Shown: positions 42,102-52,091 of the stretch, in pieces
Layout of the letters: each line of letters starts with the position of its first letter
Numbering within the stretch: the first letter of the stretch is position 1
NCBI GenBank assembly: GCA_942493375.1
Contig: OW818698.1
Coordinates: forward strand, 4,960,001 to 5,024,000
DNA length: 64,000 nucleotides
Direction: 5' to 3'
DNA from: G942493375 sp942493375
Lineage (GTDB): Bacteria > Armatimonadota > UBA5829
The notes under the pieces: model-generated
Told to the model about the DNA's origin: nothing
Databases searched by the model: none
The model's input: the letters and a program-made list of their open reading frames with translations, nothing else
Translations under genes and position numbers: made by a program

Positions 42102-44737
42102 TCCTTTCCAAATCCTACAGTCAGGGAAATCACCTTATCTACCGGTGCGATTGGCCCACTTAATGATGGTAGAGGAACCTTGGTAGTGAAATAATACTTC
42201 ACCTGGCTGTGGTTTTCCTCGATATATTTGGATTCAAACATTGTTTGGTAACCACTCGAATGACATGATGTAGAGACCATTGAAGAATGTATCTGTTTTT
42301 GAGGAACCGAGAAAGCAATACCCCCTGAATCGGCATTGATTTCTTTGAATGGTATGTTGCGAAGGGTAGCACTGCGGCTTGTAATATATTCGGCACTTGG
42401 GCTGATGTCGGAGTACTTTGCAGATATCGACAAGGTTTTTATCATCCTGCCGTTCGGGCTAACTTCACCGCTGATATTACATATACTGGTAACGTTTTGG
42501 GTACCTTGAACCGTAATCTGCTTTCCGTCTTTGGCACTTGTACCATTGTATTGGCTGCTCTTATTCGATCTGTAGCTGTATGTAAAGTGCGTCCCATTCC
42601 ATGTCAAGGTAATGATCGGTTTGGGGCCGTCAAAGATTGCTTCCGGGAAACTTGCACCATACCCGCTCCTGTAGTCATCAACACTAATCCCGCAGGTTAA
42701 ATTCTTCATCTGTTGCAGCTTTGCAAGAAGAGGGCTGACTTTTGATTTGTTCTTTACTGCCTGTGGTTTCTTTTTCGGCGTGCCCTGAACTTCAATATCA
42801 ACAGATGCGAGCATAGTCTTCGTCGATACCAGAGGAGAATCGGATGGTATATTCGTTCCGCCAATATTTATCGTTCGTTTGACTGTGACCGGATATGTGC
42901 CAGGTTGGGCATATGCAAAATGCCTTATCCAGTCACTCTGGCCTGCACGGCCTGTCGGTTTCCATGTGTCCTCAACATCCACGAAGTATTTGCCTTTGCC
43001 ATATAATCTGGTTAACAGTCCCCTTACCTGTGCGAGTTCCTCACCTGGCTTTCCTCTCAAGGTATCTACTTTTGCAGTAATAGCCATCTGGCTGCCGTCT
43101 GTCGGCATTATTGCTGGTGACGGAGAGTATGTTAGCATAATACCCTTCGATATATATTTATCCCGATAGTCGAGTATAGCCATCATCCACTGTTCTCTTC
43201 GGGCTCTCCATGCACGTTCTATTACGGGACAACACTCATCAAAGATGTCTTCAGCGACTGCATCATCGTGAACAGCATTAGCAGTTCCGGCTTGTTTGTC
43301 AGCTGCCAGATTAGCCAGTCCGCGCACAAATGCTCGGAGTTTATCTTCATCTCCCTCTCTGTACCGCTCAGCCAGTTGGTCTATGGTATATACTTTGCCT
43401 TCTGCATTTTCCCTGCCTCTGGCTGTATAGATTCCTGCAAGCAGATCGAATGCCTGTTGGGAGCCTGCAGCCATATCATACCCGGCCTCTCGTGTGGAGT
43501 CCATACAGTAGTTTGTCAGATGTGCAAGCAGACTTGCAGGCAGCGGCGCCATAAAATCTGCACAACCAAGCATTACACCAGCTGGATCTCTTGCACCTGC
43601 CGCGCGCGATACTTCGACTGTAGAAACATACAGCATTAAAGCATCCAGCACTTTATCCAGCGGCACTTTTTGAGCTGCTTTCATAACATCCGATGCAAAA
43701 TCATGGGAATTGTCGACAGCATTTATCAGGTTTCCCAATACCAGGCGCTGGGTTGTTGAACGATTGTCTATCTTTGACATGATTGCAGCAGTAGTTTTAG
43801 CACGAGACAGCACGGTTTGCAGTCTGCCTTCAAGTTGTGTAAGGTTTATAGGATTATCCTGCAGCTCTTTTGTAAGTGCACGAAGTTCATCCCTCCACGA
43901 ACCGCCGGCGCTAAGTCTTGCAAGGTCACGTCCTTTTGCCAGATCGCGCTCCAGGCGTTCCAGATATTTGGCTACCTTTTCTCCATTGCCTTTACTCATG
44001 AAATCTTCAGCATGGGAAATCCATTGCTTGGATGTATTGCCCATGCCACTGCTCGTATATTCTGCGATCCCCTCTTCAAGATGGGTCATATCAGCTGCAC
44101 CTGTAAAGACCTTATTGAGGGTTTTACCTTCGGCGGACTTTTGTGGAACGGAGTATACCAGCTTGCCTCTTTTTAACTCATAGTTCTGTGTCCAGGTTTT
44201 AGAACCTTTACCATACAGACCTTCTGTAACATCCTCAGTTATCTGGACAGTTTTACCCGTCTGCGACATACCAGGAACTTGGTTCAATTCCTTGAACCGC
44301 TCAACCGCATCCTCCGCTTTTTCGACACCATTCATAAGCTGTGACGGAGGATAAAAATTGGTGGATTTGAGGATTTCGTCTGCCTTGTCGCCGAACTCAT
44401 CCCGGATAGTCTTCTCCAGAGCGTTGCGTGCATTCCTCCACTCTTCTGCAGCCAATTCCGGAGGTGTCCCTTTCGGCAACACAAGGCGCATATCGTGATC
44501 TGAAGCACCACCCTTGAGTGGATCGCCATACCCTTTACCGGATACCCACGAACCCAGCACCATGATGCTGCATCCAAGCTTTTGGGAAATGTCCTTGACT
44601 GCGCTAAGCACTCTACTGTTAGTGGCATTCTGTGCAACTGCACAAGATCCTGGCATAAGCAGGGCAGCCAGCACAAATAGAGCTACAATCGCGGTTAGGA
44701 AAGGGGGTTTTACTACAAACCATTTTTTGTGCAACAT
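42098..44737 (-). CDS. Secreted nucleotidyltransferase-like protein of unknown function
   Basis: An 879-residue exported protein; start at 44737 after GGGAG by 7 bases, signal peptide FLTAIVALFVLAALLMPGSC. Residues 57-90 contain IMVLGSWVSGKGYGD, then KGGASDHDMRLVLPKG: a G62-S63 pair followed by D80-x-D82, the layout of the polymerase-beta-type nucleotidyltransferase motif, though the gap of 16 is longer than the usual 9-13. A long helical region follows (about 100-500), then a PKD-like beta-domain (about 610-660, PGTYPVTVKRTINIGG) and a C-terminal sandwich. An exported nucleotidyltransferase would be unusual. It is translationally coupled to the GH5 enzyme downstream. Alternatively the motif is coincidental. 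Confidence 0.5.
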   Translation of the reverse strand: MLHKKWFVVKPPFLTAIVALFVLAALLMPGSCAVAQNATNSRVLSAVKDISQKLGCSIMVLGSWVSGKGYGDPLKGGASDHDMRLVLPKGTPPELAAEEWRNARNALEKTIRDEFGDKADEILKSTNFYPPSQLMNGVEKAEDAVERFKELNQVPGMSQTGKTVQITEDVTEGLYGKGSKTWTQNYELKRGKLVYSVPQKSAEGKTLNKVFTGAADMTHLEEGIAEYTSSGMGNTSKQWISHAEDFMSKGNGEKVAKYLERLERDLAKGRDLARLSAGGSWRDELRALTKELQDNPINLTQLEGRLQTVLSRAKTTAAIMSKIDNRSTTQRLVLGNLINAVDNSHDFASDVMKAAQKVPLDKVLDALMLYVSTVEVSRAAGARDPAGVMLGCADFMAPLPASLLAHLTNYCMDSTREAGYDMAAGSQQAFDLLAGIYTARGRENAEGKVYTIDQLAERYREGDEDKLRAFVRGLANLAADKQAGTANAVHDDAVAEDIFDECCPVIERAWRARREQWMMAILDYRDKYISKGIMLTYSPSPAIMPTDGSQMAITAKVDTLRGKPGEELAQVRGLLTRLYGKGKYFVDVEDTWKPTGRAGQSDWIRHFAYAQPGTYPVTVKRTINIGGTNIPSDSPLVSTKTMLASVDIEVQGTPKKKPQAVKNKSKVSPLLAKLQQMKNLTCGISVDDYRSGYGASFPEAIFDGPKPIITLTWNGTHFTYSYRSNKSSQYNGTSAKDGKQITVQGTQNVTSICNISGEVSPNGRMIKTLSISAKYSDISPSAEYITSRSATLRNIPFKEINADSGGIAFSVPQKQIHSSMVSTSCHSSGYQTMFESKYIEENHSQVKYYFTTKVPLPSLSGPIAPVDKVISLTVGFGKE

Positions 44738-44873
44738 ACTATCACTCCCGAACCTGAACTGGTCAAATTGATTATATAGTATACGACAACCAATTGGATT
44801 AGATAAAATTACCTTGGTTGTCTGGTTTGCGGTAGGTTCAAGGAATACACTTGGGACTTGGCTAGTACACACA

Positions 44874-44908
44874 AAATCCCTCCGGTGGACTAAGTACCGG
44901 AGGGATTT
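44874..44908 (-). terminator. Terminator of the GGDEF/HD-GYP gene
   Basis: AAATCCCTCCGG (44874-44885) and CCGGAGGGATTT (44897-44908) form a perfect 12-base stem with an 11-base loop. On the minus strand it follows the stop at 44934 by 25 bases and ends in a T-run. Confidence 0.85.
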
Positions 44909-44933
44909 AAGCACATAACGATATCCGAATTGT

Positions 44934-46913
44934 TTATGCTGCTTTCTCTTGTGGGGCGGAGTAATGCTCTATGAACTTGCTTACCAGGTCAGGATCAAAC
45001 TGTCCTCCGGCTCCTGCCAGTATCTCATTTAGTGCTTCTTCCACAGACATAGCTTTCCTGTAGGGCCGGTCGGATGTCATGGCATCAAACGAATCTGCGA
45101 TTGCCATTATCCTGGCGGTAATTGGTATCTGCTCACCTTTTAGGCCATCCGGGTATCCTTTGCCATCCCATCTCTCGTGATGAAACAGTACGGCTGGAAG
45201 TATTTGATCAAGCTGCGGAGCCCTTCTCAGGATACCAGCGGAGATCACCGGGTGCTGGTTGATCATACTGCGTTCTTCATCAGAAAGACTGCCCGGCTTA
45301 TTGAGGATCGATTCGGGAACGCCTGTCTTGCCTATGTCGTGTAGGAGACCGGCTATCCTCATGCCATTGACCCATTCAATATCTATATCCACTGCTTCGG
45401 CGATCTGTTGTGCATATTCTGCAACACGTTCCGAATGCCCGCTGTCATGCCTGTCTTTCGAATCGACTTCCTCGGTCAAAGAAGCAATAGCAGAATTACC
45501 TGTGTTGTGGAGTGCATCAAACAGTTTCTGAGGGTCAAACAACTCCCCGGATTCCGGAGTTTCGTAAGCGTAGACACTATTGCGCCTGATATGCTTGGCA
45601 CGACACAATGCAATGTCAGCAGCCATAGCAAGGCCATCCTTGGAGTCGTGATCCTTTGGGAAAGATGCTACACCTGCAGTCATAGTCAAACGCATCCTGG
45701 GTGCGGTATCTTTGATACCTGGTTTGATAAGATCGTGGAAAGGCACGGCCAGGAATTCGTGTTTTTCTACATATTCACGAATACGTTGGGCGGTAGTTGT
45801 TGCACTCTCTGAGTCAGTTTCCGGAAGGATTACTGCAAACTCGTCTCCTCCGTACCGTATGGCTATATCCGTAGTCCGCAACTGTTCAACCAGAACACTG
45901 GCAAGCTGGGCTACTGCACTGTCCCCAACCATGTGTCCATATGTGTCATTTACTGATTTAAACCGGTCCAGATCAATCATAACAACACTGAGGTTGCGGT
46001 CATATCGCTTGGCTCTGTCCAGTTCCTCCTCAAGTTTTGTATGGAAATACATATGGTTGTATAGACCGGTCAGAGAGTCACGCGAGCTACATTCCACTAT
46101 CCTTTCGCGGGCTTCCTGGATGGAAGCCACCATTGAATTAAACGTATTGGCAAAATCGCCTATCTCATCTTTCCACTTAACATTGATCCTGTAGTCCAGA
46201 TTGCCGGAACTTACCTGGTCAGCAGCGTCTATAAACTCTCCTAACCTCTGTAAGACAACAACAGTAACCAGCACGCTCAAGACAAATGCCGCTAAAACAA
46301 CCCATATCGCTGTTTTAAACACTGACGCAAACAATCTGTGTTGTTCTGCACGCAGGTTGGCTACACTCATATCAACACCGAGAATAGCAATCGCTTTTCC
46401 GGACTTATCGTATATAGGTGCATATGCGGATATGAATTCACCCCATTGGTCCTTTGTTGCTTCAAAATCTGCCGATGGGCGCTTGAAAGCCTTTAGTATT
46501 TCCGGACAATGAGTGGTATTGTACTTGTCACCCACATGAGACATGTCATTTTTGTCTGCAGAATTGTCCAGCACGAACTGAAGTGTTTTGGGGTTTGATG
46601 TATGCCTCATTATGTATACATAAGTAACAGAACTGTTGGCATCGTTCATTCTTGCAAGCTGCTTTTTTAGTGTGGTATACCCAGATGATAACTCATCATC
46701 TGTGGTGGTAATGGATTTGATTACGTCTACATTGATCTGCGAAGCCATAACCGACGCAACGTGCATCAGGCGGCTCCTGACCTGCTGATGTAATGCGCCG
46801 GCGGAGTCGGAGTATAATTTCATTGTTATAGCAAGGCTGATTGTCACTAATGTTAAAGTGATACCGATGAATAACCGCTTGCCAATTTTAGATCTGTAGA
46901 CAGCTGCTGTCAT
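44934..46913 (-). CDS. Membrane receptor with HAMP, GGDEF and HD-GYP domains
   Basis: A 659-residue inner-membrane c-di-GMP enzyme. Start at 46913, GGAGG 5 bases upstream. Membrane helix 1 (about 12-32), a periplasmic sensor (about 33-190) of the CACHE-like type, helix 2 (about 193-217), HAMP (about 218-270). GGDEF domain: FKSVNDTYGHMVGDSA and IRYGGDEFAVILPETD with intact active site (about 352-356) and an RTTD inhibitory site five residues before it. HD-GYP domain: HDSGHSERVAEY, GLLHDIGKTGVPES, HHERWDGKGYPDGL and ITARIMAIADSFDAM, all metal-binding residues present. It can therefore make and break c-di-GMP, with the balance set by a periplasmic signal. Confidence 0.95.
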   Translation of the reverse strand: MTAAVYRSKIGKRLFIGITLTLVTISLAITMKLYSDSAGALHQQVRSRLMHVASVMASQINVDVIKSITTTDDELSSGYTTLKKQLARMNDANSSVTYVYIMRHTSNPKTLQFVLDNSADKNDMSHVGDKYNTTHCPEILKAFKRPSADFEATKDQWGEFISAYAPIYDKSGKAIAILGVDMSVANLRAEQHRLFASVFKTAIWVVLAAFVLSVLVTVVVLQRLGEFIDAADQVSSGNLDYRINVKWKDEIGDFANTFNSMVASIQEARERIVECSSRDSLTGLYNHMYFHTKLEEELDRAKRYDRNLSVVMIDLDRFKSVNDTYGHMVGDSAVAQLASVLVEQLRTTDIAIRYGGDEFAVILPETDSESATTTAQRIREYVEKHEFLAVPFHDLIKPGIKDTAPRMRLTMTAGVASFPKDHDSKDGLAMAADIALCRAKHIRRNSVYAYETPESGELFDPQKLFDALHNTGNSAIASLTEEVDSKDRHDSGHSERVAEYAQQIAEAVDIDIEWVNGMRIAGLLHDIGKTGVPESILNKPGSLSDEERSMINQHPVISAGILRRAPQLDQILPAVLFHHERWDGKGYPDGLKGEQIPITARIMAIADSFDAMTSDRPYRKAMSVEEALNEILAGAGGQFDPDLVSKFIEHYSAPQEKAA

Positions 46914-47186
46914 TACGCCTCCGAAATAAATGCTTGTTGAGTATTTCGATTCAGAAACACACTATTCCTCATTTCCTCTTTCCATATTTTCTGGACATAC
47001 TAATGCGATATTGAATAGCGATTTATTGTAGAAATCACGGTAAGCATATGATCAGGGGTGGAGATATATGTTGGTGAGTTTGGAAATATCAGGTAATTGG
47101 GAATTGACATGTTAATTCCCACTTGCTCACGCAGAGATGAGATTAATTCTAGTTATTAATCGACAGGCAAGAGGACGATCATCCTG
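46914..47186. other. Intergenic region
   Basis: AT-rich sequence that should hold the promoter of the GGDEF/HD-GYP gene. One weak stem-loop, TGGGAATT (47098-47105) with AATTCCCA (47114-47121), lies 66 bases after the stop of the next upstream gene. No gene or repeat family seen. Confidence 0.5.
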
Positions 47187-47804
47187 TCATAGAGGCTTGA
47201 TTGAGAGGTTGTAAAACCTATTTAGTCCTTCACAGCCAAGGATTCCTGCGTGGAACGGTTGTGTAAGTTCCGGGACATAGCAGCCTATGATTCTGTCAGC
47301 CACGGATATCTTCATCTCGGCATCCTTGATCTCTACTTTGAGGTTATAGATCGTATCTGGAAATAATTCAAAACTGGCATAGCAGATGCGGACATAGATA
47401 GGGTCAGCTAAAGGGCCATAGTGTCTCCAGACATTGATGCCTTCATTGTAGATAACGACTTCAATCTGCTTGTCGAATGCAAAGTCACCATCCTCGCGGA
47501 GTCTGAACTGGTTGCAGAAAGACAGCACCGGTGCCATCTGTGGATAAAAACTCATCCGACTTGAGACTTTTACACCGGGATTCACCTTGGCTTTGGTCAT
47601 GAGACTGACATAAAACTCATCACCCCTGGGACCCAGTCCATCATTCGCGGTGCATCCATCGGGGATTTTGTTAGCTATACAATCAACCTCCTGCACCCAG
47701 TCTCCATACACATCGGTATAAGGATTTCGAGCTCTGAGAAACATATCAGGGTCCCATTTACCCTGGGCAAAATTGATGTCGAGTGTATCTATAAGACTAT
47801 CCAA
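47187..47804 (-). CDS. Jelly-roll (concanavalin-like) domain protein
   Basis: A 205-residue protein with no signal peptide. The start is a TTG at 47804 chosen for GGGGG about 9 bases upstream; a longer form starting at 47849 is less likely. It reads as one beta-sandwich (LDINFAQGKWDPDMFL, KVSSRMSFYPQMAPVLSF, DFAFDKQIEVVIYNEG, VRICYASFELFPDTIYNLKV, GILGCEGLNRFYNLSI), with the even strand spacing of LamG-like or glycoside-binding domains. No family recognised. Its lack of an export signal is unusual next to secreted P3, from which it is transcribed divergently. Confidence 0.6.
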   Translation of the reverse strand: MDSLIDTLDINFAQGKWDPDMFLRARNPYTDVYGDWVQEVDCIANKIPDGCTANDGLGPRGDEFYVSLMTKAKVNPGVKVSSRMSFYPQMAPVLSFCNQFRLREDGDFAFDKQIEVVIYNEGINVWRHYGPLADPIYVRICYASFELFPDTIYNLKVEIKDAEMKISVADRIIGCYVPELTQPFHAGILGCEGLNRFYNLSIKPL

Positions 47805-47998
47805 AACAATATCCCCCTGGTGTATGAACAAACAAATTGTAATGAGCAAGCATTATTATACCATTCCGGTAGCAGGGAGTGGATCTGTTGAACAGGATTT
47901 ATATGAGATATAGGTCTTTGAAGGATTCACCCATTCCTCTGCCTAATAGTCCACCATCGAAATCTTTAAACACACCAGTCTCCAGGAGATCACAGGAT

Positions 47999-50900
47999 AT
48001 GTTCAATCGTGTTTTATATGCTCTGATTTGCTTTATACTGCTTCCCGTTGCACTTTGCGCTGCACAGAAAACAACTGTTGCCCCTATGACCAGCGCTCCG
48101 GTGTTGGATGGGAAGTTATCTCCTGGTGAGTGGGATCAGGCTTCTTGTAGTCCGGTGCAGATGTCTATGGCTGGGGATAAGGCTGTTACTCCGAGTGGGG
48201 TTTTCTATATTGGGCATGTTGGGCCTGACCTTTATCTGGCGTTTTATACGGACAGTCTGACCAAGGCTCCTGTTGCTAAGGCTACTAAACACGATGGGGA
48301 AGTCTGGTTTGATGATGCGGTAGAGTTCTTTGTCGGGTGGAAAGCGGTTACTTATCAGATCATAGTTAACTCAGTGAACGTTATGCTGGATGCAAAAGGC
48401 AGCGATCAGTCATATACCGGTCCCTGGGAGACTGCAGCATCGGTTATTGATGAAAACGGGAAGCACGGTTATATGGTTGAGGTCAAGATGCCTCTGGAGA
48501 AGCTTGGGGTGGGGGTTCCTGTTAATGGAGATGAGATCCATCTGCAGGTCGGGATGGATATGCCTAAGTCTAACCCTCAGGCCCTGTGGCAGCCGGTTAC
48601 TCAGATGAGTTTGATTGCTCTGCCTGAGAGCGTGGCAGTCTGGAATGGTTCACCACAGCGGATTCGGGTGTTGGACTTAAAGGATGAAGGCAGACTGCTG
48701 CAGGTGAGTGGAGATTTTGCAGGGGTTGTGTATGGATATCTGACGAATCTGGGGAATGGATCGAAGCAGTCCTATCTATTATTGGGCAATGCCAGCGAGA
48801 AGATTAACGTCAGGGGTGGATCTGCTTACTCTTTCGAAGTCACCGGGCCTGATCTTTATTATGCCATTAAGTTCTCAGCGACAATGACCATACCGGTGGT
48901 TGCTGTCCTGGCTCCTGCTAAGGATTCTATCTATGTGCAGTGCGATTCGCGAACGATCCCGGCTGATAAACGGACTCCCATAACCATTAAAGCTCTGCGC
49001 GGCGATAAGACCTTGTGGACCGGTAAGATGGATCTTGCCCGGATGAAAGGCCTCAACTATCTGTTTATCAGCTACAAAGGCTGGGAACCTGGGATTGTAG
49101 ATATAGCTGTAGAGGACAGCGCTTCAGGCAAAGAAATCGGCAGGACTCCTGTTAAGATTCCTGAGAAGATGCCTGCCTGGATGAGTTTCCGTCCTCCGAC
49201 TACTCCGCTGGCTCCTGCTCCCTGGACTCCAGTCAAAGCTGTGAAGTCACAGGCGCAGGTCTGGGGTAGGGTGTTCAGCCTTGGAAAGACTCCGTTTCTT
49301 GACCAGGTGACATCCCTTGGTCAGAACGTTTTGGCTTCTCCGGTCCGGCTGGAAGGTCAGGTTAACGGCAAGTCTGTAAAGTGGACAGTTAACTCCTGGC
49401 GGTTAGTTTCGAGAAACGATGAAAAAGCTGTGTATGCGTGTGAAGCATCATCGGGTACTTTGAAACTCAGCGTAAAATCGACGATTGAGTTTGATGGGAT
49501 GATGAGGATTGACTGGAAGCTGGTACCTTCATCTAAACCCGTTACGATTACGAATCTGCGGTTTGTTGTACCGGTTAGTCCGAAAGTCGGTAAGTCATAT
49601 ACCCGTTATGGATATCTGACACCTGTTTATAAAGATGAACGGGACTGGAACCAGATGGGGGATATTCCGGCTGGAGGGGTGTCTTTTGCATTCTCTCCAT
49701 TTGTGTGGATTGGGGATACAGCCAGGGGTATCCAGTGGTTTGCTGAACACAATGCTGACTGGACATCGAAGAACGTCATGAAAACTGGGCAGATAGTCAG
49801 GTCAAAAAAATCGACTGATCTCATTTTGCATTTGGCTGATGCAGGCAGAAAAATATCAGCTCCAGTGAGTTTCACGTTCGGCTTGATGCCCAGTCCGGTA
49901 AAGAAGCGGATGTATGATGACGATCTGACCGGTCCCAGGGCGATGAGTCTGCCTACTCCTCCGCAGATTGAGGAGTTCGATATTGAACCAGCCGACAAGA
50001 GTGATTTTACGAAGTCCGGGGCTTATGTGCAGATTCCTATGGGCCTGGATGATCGCAAAGGGCCAGGCTGTTCTGAACTCGATTTTCGAGTTGATTGGGA
50101 CCCTGTTGATCCAAAACCATACCAGAAAGATATCTACCTGATGAGTCGTGCAGACTGGGGTGGGAACTATGTGAACCTGCTCTGGTCAGCTGAGACAAAA
50201 TCGCTCCGCATAACCCACCAGTTTCCGAATGCAGGCATGAACACGATTGCTGAAGCGCCGGTTGACCTGAAGCAAGGGCAGTGGTGCAGGCTGGCTTTCA
50301 ATATATCGGATACTCTGGATGTGTATCTGGATGGTAAGCAGGTTATATCGGCAAAAGACCCGTATCCGGTCCCGGCATTGAGAGGAGATTTCATCGGAGG
50401 CGGCGGTTACATCACTATCAAAGGCTGGAGAGTATCAGACAAGCCCCGGAATCCGGAGGAGTTTAAGCCAGGTGTAAGATGGACTGTTGACCCAACTGTC
50501 AGGAACCTCGAGCTCATGCAGCACGATCCGACACCACTAAACTATGGAACCCCTGTCTATGCCAGGTCATCAGCTCCGGCATATCTCAAAGGTTGCTGGA
50601 AGTATGACAAAGTCAACCATTGGATGACTGCTCTGCCTGACAATCCTGTCTATATAGGGCAAGGTTCTCCGAAGCCTGCACGCAATAAAGCTACGATATT
50701 CTTCGATTGGAGTGTAGATATCCTGGGCAGTGGGGGTGTGCGCGATCCTGAGACGTTTGCAAAATATATCGGTATTGGCAACAAGAAGGGGATTCGATCT
50801 CTCCCATATGGCGCCAACTGCATAAACAGTGTTGAACCGGACTTCGAGGACTTCAAATGGGACACCTCCAGCACCGGTCCCGATATCGAACCCGCTTCTA

Positions 50901-51799
50901 TGTGGCTGGAGAAGGGGGAGTCTGCTTACTTTGTATGTCCGGGGAGTATCGGAGGTCGTCGGAGTCTATATTTTATGGACCAGGCGATGAAGCTTGGAGC
51001 TGGTGGAGTTTATCAGGATATGGCAGGATGCTATCCTGACTTGTGTTCAAACCCGATGCACGGACACGCTCCGGTAGTAGACCCGGTCACCGGTAAAGAC
51101 GTTCCAGTGTTGCGGATATTCGATATGCGGCAGTATATGAAAGATATGTACCGCATGGTCAAACACTACAGGAAAGACGGGCTGATCTTCATCCACTCAA
51201 CAGCAGGTTTTGATCTGCCGACTCACTCCTTTGCAGATGGAGCAACAGGTGGAGAGAACCTGGGCAATGCCAAAAACTGGAAGCCCCGTGCAACCCCGGA
51301 AGCTGTGCGTGTCGACTATATGGGCAGGCAGTTTGGTATCAATTCAGCTCCGCTGTTTATGGATAACCAGCCAGTGCCATTGGAGTATGCCATGGCAGTA
51401 TCCGCAGTCCACGGCACTACCCCTGCAGCAATGTTCTCAATGTACTGGCCGAGAGCAATTAAGATATGGGGCCTTTCCGATGCATTCAATACTGCCTCTG
51501 CCAAATGGCTGCCATACTACGAACCTGACCAGTGCCCATTCAAACCAATCGATAAGAACCTTCTGGCTAGCGGATATCTCCACAAAGGCAAAAATGCACT
51601 GCTGATAGTCTCCAACTGCACAGAGAAACCGATCAAATCAGGGGTGCGTATAGACTGGAAAGCTTTAGGATTGCCTGAGACATCCAAAGTAGTAATGGTT
51701 AACACGAACGAGTCTTTGACTGTTTCCAAAGGTGTGATAGAACTGCCTGAGCTATTGGCTGGGTGGGTTTATTATGTTTGGGTTGGAGAGACAAAGTAG
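47999..51799 (+). CDS. Giant secreted glycoside-hydrolase-like protein P3 (CBM9 and LamG)
   Basis: A 1,266-residue exported protein. Start at 47999, chosen for the signal peptide (NRVLYALICFILLPVALCAA) and AGGAG/AGGAT upstream. Domain order: CBM9 (about 22-195; PVLDGKLSPGEWDQAS, DDAVEFFVG), Ig-like (about 200-400), shared supersandwich (about 410-700; STIEFDGMMRIDWKLVP, WIGDTARGIQWFAEHNADW), LamG (about 700-825; DVYLDGKQVISAK), TIM-barrel-like (about 830-1170; GAGGVYQDMAGCYPDL, IFIHSTAGFDLP, ADGATGGENLG) and the final sandwich with VRIDWKALGLPETSKV. It is the most complete of the three paralogues. Function as glycosidase is inferred from the shared core. Confidence 0.8.
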   Translation: MFNRVLYALICFILLPVALCAAQKTTVAPMTSAPVLDGKLSPGEWDQASCSPVQMSMAGDKAVTPSGVFYIGHVGPDLYLAFYTDSLTKAPVAKATKHDGEVWFDDAVEFFVGWKAVTYQIIVNSVNVMLDAKGSDQSYTGPWETAASVIDENGKHGYMVEVKMPLEKLGVGVPVNGDEIHLQVGMDMPKSNPQALWQPVTQMSLIALPESVAVWNGSPQRIRVLDLKDEGRLLQVSGDFAGVVYGYLTNLGNGSKQSYLLLGNASEKINVRGGSAYSFEVTGPDLYYAIKFSATMTIPVVAVLAPAKDSIYVQCDSRTIPADKRTPITIKALRGDKTLWTGKMDLARMKGLNYLFISYKGWEPGIVDIAVEDSASGKEIGRTPVKIPEKMPAWMSFRPPTTPLAPAPWTPVKAVKSQAQVWGRVFSLGKTPFLDQVTSLGQNVLASPVRLEGQVNGKSVKWTVNSWRLVSRNDEKAVYACEASSGTLKLSVKSTIEFDGMMRIDWKLVPSSKPVTITNLRFVVPVSPKVGKSYTRYGYLTPVYKDERDWNQMGDIPAGGVSFAFSPFVWIGDTARGIQWFAEHNADWTSKNVMKTGQIVRSKKSTDLILHLADAGRKISAPVSFTFGLMPSPVKKRMYDDDLTGPRAMSLPTPPQIEEFDIEPADKSDFTKSGAYVQIPMGLDDRKGPGCSELDFRVDWDPVDPKPYQKDIYLMSRADWGGNYVNLLWSAETKSLRITHQFPNAGMNTIAEAPVDLKQGQWCRLAFNISDTLDVYLDGKQVISAKDPYPVPALRGDFIGGGGYITIKGWRVSDKPRNPEEFKPGVRWTVDPTVRNLELMQHDPTPLNYGTPVYARSSAPAYLKGCWKYDKVNHWMTALPDNPVYIGQGSPKPARNKATIFFDWSVDILGSGGVRDPETFAKYIGIGNKKGIRSLPYGANCINSVEPDFEDFKWDTSSTGPDIEPASMWLEKGESAYFVCPGSIGGRRSLYFMDQAMKLGAGGVYQDMAGCYPDLCSNPMHGHAPVVDPVTGKDVPVLRIFDMRQYMKDMYRMVKHYRKDGLIFIHSTAGFDLPTHSFADGATGGENLGNAKNWKPRATPEAVRVDYMGRQFGINSAPLFMDNQPVPLEYAMAVSAVHGTTPAAMFSMYWPRAIKIWGLSDAFNTASAKWLPYYEPDQCPFKPIDKNLLASGYLHKGKNALLIVSNCTEKPIKSGVRIDWKALGLPETSKVVMVNTNESLTVSKGVIELPELLAGWVYYVWVGETK

Positions 51800-51822
51800 C
51801 CATCAGCCTGCTCAAAAATAGG

Positions 51823-51853
51823 CCACGGATGGATGTAATCATTCTATCCGTGG
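51823..51853 (+). terminator. Terminator after P3
   Basis: CCACGGAT (51823-51830) and ATCCGTGG (51846-51853) form an 8-base stem followed by TTGTTCTTT, 24 bases after the P3 stop. Confidence 0.75.
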
Positions 51854-52091
51854 TTGTTCTTTACCATCATAATGACTGGCTTTTCTTCCAATCCCCGATA
51901 AAATTATTTCAATATTTTGAGTAATTCCCCAGTATGGCATAAATTATGCTGATTAAGCATATATAAGGTAATAATTATCGAATTAACCAGTTCGATTCAT
52001 TGAGTATTGTCGCACATATTTATACTGTTTTTCTGCCATGTTTAATATGTCTTATATCAAAAAGACTGTTACATAACAAGGAGAACAAGAG

